Below are positions 55,811-64,000 of a stretch of 64,000 nt of DNA, one piece after another. The stretch spans positions 16,635,744-16,699,743 of the forward strand of contig OX637393.1 in the NCBI GenBank assembly GCA_951799425.1. The letters are read 5' to 3'. Under the pieces are notes generated by a model that saw only the letters and a list, made by a program, of their open reading frames with translations, did no database searches and was not told where the DNA came from. This DNA comes from Ilex aquifolium. Lineage: Eukaryota > Streptophyta > Magnoliopsida > Aquifoliales > Aquifoliaceae. The number at the start of each line of letters is the position of its first letter. Position 1 is the stretch's first letter. Both the position numbers and the translations under genes were made by a program.

Positions 55811-56778
55811 GTGTTATTAGAACCGGACAGGATCGGCCGGTCTGACCGGTTCAACCGTGAACCGGGACTTTAACCAGTCCGGTTGACTAGTTAAACCGCA
55901 TAAGGAAGGGAACCGGATAAAAATCGCTAAACCGGCCGGTTTTTAGAGAAAACAGTGAACCGGACGGTTTTTGAAAACCGGATGGTTTGAAGCCAATAAA
56001 AGAAATTTTTGAACGGTTAATTTTTATTTGGGCATTTTGATTTTGCCATAAATCTCGCAGAAGGCAGAGAACATGAACTGATCGACGCAGCAATTTCTTC
56101 TCACCAGCGACAGGGAGGTAGCGACAGCAAGGCAGCTTCGTCTCAGGCGACAACTCAGACGTCCATCGAGGCTGCTCATTATTCAGGCGCACTCAGGCAG
56201 ATATCTGTTACTGTCACTCGAAGATGCACAATTCGAGCATTCTGGAAAATTTTTGCAAGTTAAATATGGTTGAAATGGGTTTAAGAAAGTATTCTGGCGC
56301 ACTCAGGCAGACACCACTGCTTCTGTTACTGTCACTCGAAGATGCACAGTTCGAGCATTCAGGAAAATTTCTGCAAGTTAAATATGGTTGAAATGGGTCT
56401 AAGAAAGCCCATTCAATTCAAGCACCGGAGGATCTGGCAATTTGACATTGACAAGGAAAACATATGTTGGATGACCTTCTGATGTTGTTTGTTTAATTAT
56501 TTGATGCTTATTTGCTTATTCTGCACATTGCTGGCTATGCGATGAAGTGATACAGGATCTGAAGGTTATTCTGCATATTGCTGGGTATGACAAATTCTAT
56601 GCATTTTAGACATTTTATATTTTTTAGTTAAATTATTATATTTTATAATTATTATATATATATTTTTATTTTTTTTATTATATGACCGGTCCGACCAATT
56701 GACCCAACGGTTGAACCAGTGAACCATTGACCCGGTCCCCTTGTCGGTTTGATGACCGGTCCGGTTCTGATAACATTG
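55811..56778. mobile_element. Non-autonomous TIR element, 968 bases, ACCGG-rich
   Basis: Ends gtgttattagaaccggac and gtccggttctgataacattg are near-perfect inverted repeats. They are flanked by identical ctctttgcta (55801-55810 and 56779-56788). The terminal regions are rich in ccggtt/gaccggt. Inside is a tandem duplication of roughly 110 bases (about 56183-56408). No transposase. The 9-10-base duplication suggests a Mutator-like origin. Confidence 0.85.
56183..56408. repeat. Tandem duplication of about 110 bases
   Basis: Two copies of ggcgcactcaggcagac...gttactgtcactcgaagatg...atggttgaaatgggt, lying head to tail inside the ACCGG-rich element. Confidence 0.8.
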
Positions 56779-56795
56779 CTCTTTGCTAAGAAGAC

Positions 56796-59700
56796 ATGTC
56801 TGAAGTTAGTGTAGAATCTACCAGCACTGAGAAAGGTGGGGTGAGTCGTGTAGGGACTATTGGATGCAACTATTCTCTCTAGATTAGTCCTGTAAAATTG
56901 GATAGGGATAATTATTTGGCTTGGTTTCGATCATGTCTGTTATCAGTGTAGGCTAGTGGGCTAAATGGATACTTGGAAGGACCAAGAAATCCAAAATTGA
57001 ACCTAATCTTTGTCAGTGGATCTCTGAAAACTCGTTAGTAATGACATGGTTACTAACTCCATGTAGCCTCACATTAGTCGTGGTTTTTTATTTCTTGAGA
57101 TAGCTAGTAAGATTTGGTCAGCAGTGGCTCAGAGATATTCATAAGTCAGGAATGATGCCCAAGTTTATGAGCTCCAAAAGAAGATTTATGAAACCAAACA
57201 CACGGATATGACTCTTCTAGAGTACTACGCAAAATTGAGAAGCCTGTGGTAGGAGCTGGATTATTACCAAGATTTTCAAGCAGATTGTGCTGGAGACAGT
57301 GCTAAGTTTCAAAGGTTGATAGAAAAAGAACGAGTATATGATTTTCTTGCAGGCCTCAATATGGAGTATGATAAAATCTGTATACAAGTTTTGGGTAGAG
57401 ATCATTTTTCTTCTTTGAGGCAAGCTGATACTTATATACAATAGGAGGAGAGTAGGAATGTCATGCTTCATACTCTTGCTCATGATCGGTTTGTTCTAGT
57501 AGTTGTTCCACGGTGAGAGAATAGATCCTTTGAGCCTCGTGGTGATGGTGAAAATGGGAGCATGGAAAAGGATATATTAAAATGTGACTATTGTGGGAAG
57601 ACGATGAACACTAAAAATCATTGTTGGAAGCTACATGATCATCTTTCTAGGGGGCATGGTGGTAATAGGGTTTATCCGCTCTCACGTGCCCATATGACTG
57701 AGATTGCTGATCCTACCCTTAGTGGTCCATCTCAATCTACTGGTACTAATAGTGTGAGTTTCATTGTTGTATCCATGCTTTTATTCGCTTGATGGCCCGG
57801 CTTGATATGTGCTTCCATTTTTGTTGCTTTCAACCTTGCTCACACAGGTATACATGCCAATGCTTTTACTACATCTTGTTCTCCTAATTTTTGGATTATA
57901 GATTTTGGAGCCACTGACCATATGACAGGTTCCTCGATATTGTTCTCCTCTTATTCCACATGTTGCGGTAGAGATAAAGTTAGGGTAGATGACTTGTTTG
58001 CCATCTGTATCTAGGAAATGTTCCATTCATTGTTCTCCTTTTATTTCTTTGGCTTCAGTTCTTCATGTCCCTAACTTTTCTACTAACTTACTCTTAAGTT
58101 AGTACTCTTAGTCAGTAGCATTACAAAGTTTTTAAATTGCCATGTAACATTCTTCCCATCTCATTGTGTTTTTCAAGAACTTGGAATGGGAAAAATAATT
58201 GGTAGTGGTAGAAGTAGAACTCATGGTGGTTTATATCCGTTGGAGGATCAACCTTATCAGACACTTCAGGCTTCTGAATCTGTGGCCCTCCAACAGTTAC
58301 ACCAATGACATCGAAGACTTGGTCATCCATCAGTTGGGGTATTAGATAATCTTTTTCCAGTTTTGATGAAATAATATAATAAAGATAATTTTTTTTGTGA
58401 TGCTTGTGAATTTGCCAAGCATGCAAGAACTTCTTATCCTAGTAATAATAATAGAAGCACTTCTTCGTTTATGATTGTTCATTCTGATGTTTGAGGACCA
58501 TCTCATGTTGTTTCTCGTGTCGGATATCGATGGTTTGTTATTTTCATTGACTGCTACGCTCGGGTTACTTGGGTTTATTTGTTGCATAGCAAGGATGAAG
58601 TGTTTACTTGTTTCAAAAATTTTCATAAATTGGTATATACTCAATTTGATGCCGAAATTAAGATTCTCAGGATTGATAATGAGACTGAGTACTTTAATGC
58701 ATAATACTGGGTGTATCTTATGGAACATGAAATTTTTCACCAATCTAGTTGTGTGGATACATCTGAGTATAATGGTGTAGTAGAGAGGAAGTATCGACTC
58801 ATTGAAGTGGCACGCTCATTGATGTTCATTATGGGTGTCCCTTCATATTTTTGGGGTGTTCATTGTAGTTGTCCCTTCATATTTTTGGGGAGATGCACTG
58901 TTGACTGCCGCAAATCTCATCAATCAGATGCCTTTGAGAGTTCTTAATTTTGTTATTCCTATAGAGTTGCTTCAAGGGTCAATTTCTTTTTACTCTATTC
59001 CCCTAAACGTGTTTGGTTGTGTGTTGTTTTGTGCAAGATTATCTAAAGACCAAGGGAAAGTTGGATCCAAAGGTGTTGCGTTGTGTCTTTATTGCCTACT
59101 CTGCTACCCAAAAAAGGTCTAAGTGTGATCATTCTCAGTCTCAGAAGGTGTATGCTAGTATGGATGTCGCATTCCATGAGACAGTCATATTTCTCCACTC
59201 CTCCACTATCTCTTCGGGGGGAGCAATGTATTGAAGAAGAGATGCTAGAAGATGGATTCCTTCTGTTAACCCCCAATCTGGGGTTGAGTCGGGGAGAAAC
59301 ATCTGTTCAAGGGGAGCAGACTACTTGTGGAAGATTAGATTGGGAGGATTTAGGATGCTATACTCGATGACACGCTAAGCAGATCACCACCTATGAGTCA
59401 CTAAGTCAGTCATCATCTCTAGATTCAGTTTTAGAGATCTCTTCCTCTTTATCAGGTAATGAGTATCTTTGTAGTAATCCTGTTGATGATAGTTCTTTAC
59501 CTATTGTTATTCGAAAAGGAGGTTCTAAATTTGTTTTTTATGACCCTTTGTATTTTTTGTTTCGTGTTTGTCTTCTATATCTATTCCTCGGAGTTGGAAG
59601 GAAATCCTTGTAGAACCCAAGTGGAAAGCAGCCATAGTAGAAGAAATGAGAGTTTTGGAAAAAAATGAAACATGGGAGCTTATATCTCTTCTAGTGGGAA

Positions 59701-60085
59701 AAAAATCAGTAAGTTGTAAGAGGGTGTTCACTGTCAGGTAGAATATAGAAGATACAATTGATAGATACAAAACAAGACTGGTAGCTAAGGGGTTTACTTA
59801 GATATACGACATTGGCATCGACTATCAGGAGACATTTGCTCCTGTGGCAATGATGAATTCCATTTCTGTCATTTTTTCTTGTGCTGCCAATTTGGGATGG
59901 ATTTACAATAACTGGACGTAAAAAATGCATTCTTTCATTGGGACTTAGGGGAGGAAGTGTACATGAATATTCTTCTCCAGCTATGGACGGAAAAGTATGT
60001 AAGTTAAAGAAATCTCTTTATGGACTAAAGCAGTCTCGTAGAATTTAGTTTGACAGATTTTATAAGACGATGATCAAGTTTGGGT
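56796..60085 (+). pseudogene. Copia A gag-pol remnant
   Basis: Gag from 56796 (SPVKLDRDNYLAWF near 56890) has many stops. A nucleocapsid-like block CDYCGKTMNTKNHCWKLH lies in frame 57562-57792. Protease WIIDFGATDHMTG (about 57892) has the active-site DSG changed to DFG. A GAG-pre-integrase block (58130-58330) and an integrase remnant (58440-59100) with EYNGVVERKYR follow; the PSYFWG block is locally duplicated (58833-58890). RT start KWKAAIVEEMRVLEKNETW (about 59620) and RLVAKGFT...DIDYQETFAPVA (59780-59840) end at 60085. Not functional. Confidence 0.85.
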
Positions 60086-60146
60086 AAATCTATGGCTAAA
60101 CATTATGACAATTTGAAAGGATTATGAGAAGAACTTATGTTGTATC
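60086..60146 (+). pseudogene. Copia B gag fragment, left of the insertion
   Basis: Plus frame KSMAKHYDNLKGL then a stop and EELMLY, a gag block (a Trp codon changed to TGA). It joins copia A RT directly, with no LTR between, and continues at 61845 after copia C. Confidence 0.65.
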
Positions 60147-60316
60147 TGAAAACTTTGATCAAATAAAGGAGCGAAAGGAGAAAGAGAAAATATTATTATT
60201 GCTAAACAAGTCTGTAATACTTTTTGGCCTAGAATACACAATGTAGACCCTCATATAGTAGGGCAACAAAACAATGTAAAATATCTAAACTACCCAGAAT
60301 ATAAATACTCTTAACA
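60147..60316 (-). repeat. 3' LTR of copia C
   Basis: 170 bases, TG...CA, followed on plus by ttccccttcaaactcatg (complement of the polypurine tract). Confidence 0.9.
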
Positions 60317-60363
60317 TTCCCCTTCAAACTCATGATGTGGTAACATCAAACATCAAGAGTTTG

Positions 60364-60820
60364 CTAAAAAGAAAACGGAAGCGCGCGATGGTGTGAGATT
60401 TCGTAAAGAAATCTGCCAGCTGCATAGTAGAAGGAAGAAAGGGGAGAGATATCATGCTTGGTGGCGCATAAAGTGACAATCAATCTCAATATATTTTGTG
60501 CGCTCATGAAACACCGAGTTGTGGACAATCTGAATGGCACTGGTGTTATCACAATACATAGGAGTAGGAGTAGACAAGGAAATGCCAAGATCAGCAAGTA
60601 GCCAACGCAACCAAATTATCTCTGCTGTTGTGAAGGCCATAGCATGATACTCAGCTTCAGCAGATGATCAAGCCACAACAATTTGTTTCTTACTTTTCCA
60701 TGAAATAAGAGACAGAAATCAGTAGTGGACTTGCGATCCATAGAGTCACCAGCCCAGTCTGCATTAGAGCAAACACGAAGTTCTAGAGACGATGAGGAAG
60801 AAAATAATAAACTCAACAAA
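60364..60820 (-). pseudogene. Copia C RNase H remnant
   Basis: Minus frames read ADWAGDSMDRKSTTDFCLLF (about 60700-60760), then EIIWLRWLLADLGISL and YCDNTSAIQIVHNSVFHERT (60452-60640). These are the RNase H C-terminal blocks of copia, broken by frameshifts. Everything from gag to RT is missing. Confidence 0.85.
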
Positions 60821-60890
60821 ACTTCAAGTGTAGGCTCAACAAATTAAGGCCCAAATAGCAATGAGAGGTCCAACAGAAAACCAAAGCCCA

Positions 60891-61168
60891 ACAATGCCCA
60901 ACAAAACAAAGCCCAACAAAGAAAAGAAGAAAAGCCAAACCAGCAGCCCAACAGAGAGAAGCCCAAATCAGCACCAGCCCAAATCAACAAACCTAAAAGA
61001 TTGGGGTTACCCAACAAAAACCACCAGCAACAATGCCTAACAAAACAAAGCCCAACAAAGAAAAGAAGAAAAGCCAAACCAACAACCCAACAGAGAGAAG
61101 CCTAAATCAGCACCAGCCCAAATCAACAAACCCAAAGGATTGGGGTTGCCCAACAAACACCACCACCA
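60891..61168. repeat. 139-base tandem duplication in the copia C leader
   Basis: Two units start acaatgcc(c/t)a at 60891 and 61030, made of shorter agcccaacaaag and agcccaaatcag motifs. Hydrophobic Trp/Leu/Phe-rich minus frames here (60844-61234) are repeat artefacts. Confidence 0.85.
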
Positions 61169-61319
61169 AAGCCAAGAGCAGAGACTAGAACCAAAAGAAA
61201 CAGCCAACGCCAAATAATCCAAAGTTCGCCACAAATCAACTCAACAACTTTGCAAATCAAATACCCATAACAAATTGAGGTTTCTTACACAACAATACAA
61301 CAAAAAAATGGTACTAAAA

Positions 61320-61440
61320 ATCGAGTTCGGCATTGTTCACAGCATGAACAGTAACTTCGATACTGTTCACATTGCATGAACAGTGATTTCGGCACTGTTC
61401 ACTGAGTGAACAGTATTTTCGGCACTGTTCACATCCCCTA
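61320..61440. repeat. Interleaved gttcac/gtgaac inverted repeats
   Basis: Several copies of (a)ctgttcac alternate with gaacagt in both orientations, so the leader transcript near the primer-binding site could fold into hairpins. Confidence 0.7.
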
Positions 61441-61674
61441 GAACCACAAAAAGTCAGCAACCCACCAATCACTAGCCCTCAAATCACACAACCCAGTACC
61501 AAGAACCTTTAGTCGCACTACTTAGGCTTGATATGAAGTAAAGAAGTCGAAGAAAATAGAAAAAAAATAAATCACCATAGATGATATCAGCCCTAATTCA
61601 AGAATATATTCTTTTTCCAACTAATTAATGTGGTGCTACAATATATTTTGGATCGAAACCATGCTCTGATACCA

Positions 61675-61844
61675 TGAAAACTTTGATCAAATAAAGAAGA
61701 GCGAAAGGAGAAAGAAAAAATATTATTATTGCTAAACAAGTCTATAATATTTTTTGACCTAGAATACACAATGTAGACCCTTATATAGTAGGGCAACAAA
61801 ACAATGTAAATGCCTAAACTACCCAGAATATAGATACTCTAACA
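61675..61844 (-). repeat. 5' LTR of copia C
   Basis: 170 bases matching 60147-60316 with about ten differences. Preceded on plus by the complement of the tRNA-Met primer-binding site. Confidence 0.9.
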
Positions 61845-62158
61845 GTATACCACTAAGTGAAGATTTGGAGATTCAACGGCGACTGGGGGATAAATTTTAG
61901 GCTGCATTGTTATTGTCAAGCTTTAACTCATAGTATGGTGTCTTTAAGGATCAGATTTTGGCTAGTGTGACACTTCTAACTACTGCAAATGCCTACTCTC
62001 GTATTGAGAGAGATTCCTTAACTCGAAGGGGATCTTCATCTTCTCTGGAGTCTTCTGCCTTACTCTCTAGTGATGGTGGTGGTCGACATTCATCTTCGGG
62101 TTGTAGTAGAGATTCTATTTGTAGTCGTGGCAGCCGCTCTAAGTGGAAATGCTCTTAT
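61845..62158 (+). pseudogene. Copia B gag fragment, middle
   Basis: Continues gag after copia C: IPLSED-like start, an EIQRRLGDKF block, then FKDQILASVTLLTTANAYSR and a Ser-rich spacer, ending at the first half of a CCHC knuckle (KWKCSY). The knuckle is cut by the solo LTR and completed at 63257 (TRHIEDYCWEKYGG). Confidence 0.75.
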
Positions 62159-62163
62159 GTGGG

Positions 62164-63251
62164 TGTAGACATCAAAAAATAATAATGTCTAGCCCAAACT
62201 AAAATCAGACAAGTTCTCAAATCAAATTAGGCTGGACCTAAATTCATAAGCCCAAATCATATTAAAGCCTAATCCATAAATATGGAACCAAGTTAGATTG
62301 GGCCTGAAATGCCATAGGCCCAAACAAATAAAGCCCAAAATGAGTAAATTCTAAACCAAATAAAGCCTAAACAAATAAGGCCCAAACAAAACAAATGAAC
62401 AAAAAACAAAGCCTCTATGAATAGGAGGCCAAGGGAAGGGGAAAAAGGACTAAGAAGCCAAAATCTAAAGAAGCCAGAAGGCCAGTTGTGAAGCCGGGAG
62501 AAGAGAAGGATAGCAAAGCTCAGCCCAAGTCCACCCGTATCCAAGCCCTGCAAATTCGTCTCTAAGGAGAAAAATACACCACCAAGGTCCTTCTACCAAA
62601 AATTTAAGCCATCTTTAATCCAACAAACACAAAAAGATTGCTGAGAAGATCCACCAAAGCATCAACAAATCGAAGATCAAAAGACACGTCCTTCAGGCCC
62701 CTGTCTTCACCAAATCCACCCACGCCAACATTAAATCGAAGATTAAGATTACGCCCACCCGGCCCTTGTCTTCACCAAATCTATCAAAACATCACCAAAT
62801 CGAAGATCAAGAGAGACGCCCATCCGGCCTTTGCCTTCACCAAATCCACTAAAACATCACCAAATCGAAGATAAAGAGACACGCCCATCCAGCCCTTGTT
62901 TTCACAAAATCCACCCACATCATCATCAAATCGAAGATCAAGATTATGCCCATTCGGCCCTTGTCTTCACCAAATTCACCCATGTCAGCATCAAATCGAA
63001 GATCAAGATTACGTCCATTCACCCCTTGTCTTCGCCAAATCTACCAAAGCACCACCAAATTGAAGATTGAGAGGTACGCCGATCCAACCCTCGTCTTCAC
63101 CAAATCAAATCGAGAATCAGAGGATTGTCCACATGAAAAGCACGCCAAAGAGAGTCAACACAACTTCTTGTAATCAAAATTCAAAGCATCAAATGGTTGT
63201 AATTCAACGATCTTTAGTGTAATTTGTACACGAAGAGATTTTGTCGTTACA
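62164..63251. mobile_element. Solo LTR, 1088 bases, with perfect target duplication
   Basis: Starts tgtagacatcaaaaaat and ends gattttgtcgttaca, flanked by gtggg at 62159-62163 and 63252-63256. It has no internal coding region. The terminus aatttgtacacgaagagatt resembles LTRs of the gypsy Tat/Ogre group, by recollection only. Its middle contains agcccaa-rich and roughly 60-base repeats. Confidence 0.8.
62640..63110 (+). repeat. 60-66-base tandem repeats in the solo LTR
   Basis: About seven degenerate units around caaatcgaagatcaagat and cggcccttgtcttcaccaaa. Open frames here (62638-63173) are repeat artefacts. Confidence 0.85.
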
Positions 63252-63256
63252 GTGGG

Positions 63257-64000
63257 GCCACTAGACATATTGAGGATTATTGTTGGGAAAAGTATGGTGG
63301 GAGACTAGCCTATGCTAATCAGGTTTCGGATGATTTGTGCTATACCTATGTCTAAGACATCTACTATAGCACCTTCTACCTCTATGTCTGGTTTTTATGA
63401 CCATCTTACTTCTCAGCTTAGTCAGCTCATCTAACAGTTATTATTGCTATCTTTCGAGGGATCTACTTTTGCTGCTAGTTTGACTCATGTAGGTAACACA
63501 ACATATGTTGTAGCCCAATCAGCTTCACCTTCTTGGATCATTGATTCAGAAGTTAGTGCTCACATGCCAATTATTTTCTTTGTGTTTTCTAATTTTTGGC
63601 CTTCTAATTCTTATATTGTATTAGCTAATGGTTCCTTTCGTCCAGTGCATGAAACTGACAATTTCCATCCGACTGAATTCATGTCCTTATTTTCTCTAGT
63701 TTATTTATTCCTCATTTTCCTTTTGACTTGCTATTTGTTAGTCAGTTAACTAAATCTTTACAATATTCAGTTAACTAAATCTTTACAATATTCAGTAATC
63801 TTCTCTCCATCTTCTTGTGTTTTTCAAGACCTCCAGAAATTTCGTCAAGTTTTTTCTAGTTTGAGTCCTTTTATGTTAGAATGTGAGGCTTGTCAATTGG
63901 GCAAGCATCAACGTAGTTCTTTCTGTAGTAATAATAATAGTTATGAGTCTAGTCCTTTTAATCTTGTTGATTCAGATATTTGGGGTCCTGCAAGAATAAA
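63257..64000 (+). pseudogene. Copia B nucleocapsid, protease and integrase start, runs off the window
   Basis: Second half of the CCHC knuckle (TRHIEDYCWEKYGGRL), then protease in frame 63444-63749 (PSWIIDSEVSAHMP, where DSG has become DSE). The GAG-pre-integrase/integrase start follows (CEACQLGKHQRSSFC, about 63875, and NLVDSDIWGPARI at the window end). Stops occur between blocks. The element continues beyond 64000. Confidence 0.8.

Larger units (their letters stand above)
55347..60085 (+). mobile_element. Decayed Ty1/copia element A, 3' truncated
   Basis: A 5' LTR-like block of about 190 bases ends at about 55537 and is followed by the primer-binding site tggtattagagc (55543-55554). Gag begins at 56796 (MSEVSVESTSTEKGG). 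Gag, protease, integrase and RT segments follow in order on plus with many stops. RT ends abruptly in an LYGLKQS...FDRFYKTMIKFG region at about 60085, where gag of a different copia begins. The leader is interrupted by a 968-base TIR element. Confidence 0.85.
60147..61844 (-). mobile_element. Internally deleted copia C with two LTRs
   Basis: Two 170-base LTRs (60147-60316 and 61675-61844, about 6% different) with TG...CA ends in minus orientation. The primer-binding site is ctctgatacca on plus at 61664-61674, and the polypurine tract follows 60316. Flanking gtatc and gtata match 4 of 5. The interior holds only an RNase H remnant next to the 3' LTR (60364-60820) and a non-coding repeat-rich leader. 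Inserted in copia B gag. Confidence 0.9.

Noticed and set aside
60844-61234. Trp/Leu/Phe-rich minus frames resembling membrane proteins
   Set aside because: Both are translations of the agcccaacaaag tandem duplication in the copia C leader.
62293-63173. Several frames of 75-86 codons
   Set aside because: Arise from agcccaa-rich and 60-base repeats within the solo LTR.

Overview
The window is nuclear DNA of a flowering plant, most likely a eudicot. It is AT-rich, its genes have spliced exons with GT/AG junctions, it carries plant-type proteasome, CstF64 and HAD-hydrolase genes, and it is crowded with plant retroelements (Ty1/copia, Ty3/gypsy chromovirus, L1 LINEs) and small non-autonomous DNA transposons. 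The species cannot be named from the sequence alone.

Three host genes are supported. (1) A HAD-superfamily hydrolase (HDHD3-like) lies on + at 11220-12453 with three coding exons and 253 codons. A plausible promoter and leader exon sits near 366-551, which would place a nested pair of copia elements inside a roughly 10.5-kb 5'UTR intron. (2) The 20S proteasome alpha-4 subunit (PAC1/PSMA4 type) lies on - at 13814-14563 as one uninterrupted 249-codon exon. An AG precedes the ATG directly, and a CT-rich TATA-bearing leader at about 22460-22555 is a candidate distant first exon. (3) The cleavage-stimulation factor subunit CSTF64 lies on + from 36039. Nine coding exons are readable up to 54292 (RRM, linker, hinge and Q/P-rich part). 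Its introns are swollen by transposons, and the exon(s) for the conserved C-terminal domain are not found before the window ends.

Layout: 1-2.2 kb promoter/leader; 2.2-10.0 kb a decayed copia element split by a very young copia with identical 168-bp LTRs; 11-14.6 kb HAD gene, LINE and PAC1; 14.6-22.6 kb non-coding DNA with LINE fragments; 22.6-26.3 kb AT-rich DNA with a 1.3-kb Mutator-like element; 26.3-33.1 kb a defective gypsy chromovirus with a 2.7-kb 3' LTR; 33.1-35.3 kb copia gag plus LTR remnant; 35.4-54.3 kb a foldback MITE and then CSTF64, with LINEs, a related solo LTR, MITEs and paired inverted AGCG-rich repeats in its introns; 54.4-64 kb a LINE tail and a stack of copia elements interrupted by a 968-bp TIR element, an internally deleted copia and a 1.09-kb solo LTR.

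No operon-like system is present. The most informative content is the insertion history: several insertion sites can be proved because removing the element and one target duplication restores a conserved coding motif. Other points of interest are copia elements whose gag is replaced by tandem repeats, a gypsy LTR carrying a second internal primer-binding-site copy, and a CSTF64 gene with a likely one-base exon lesion beside a usable internal donor.
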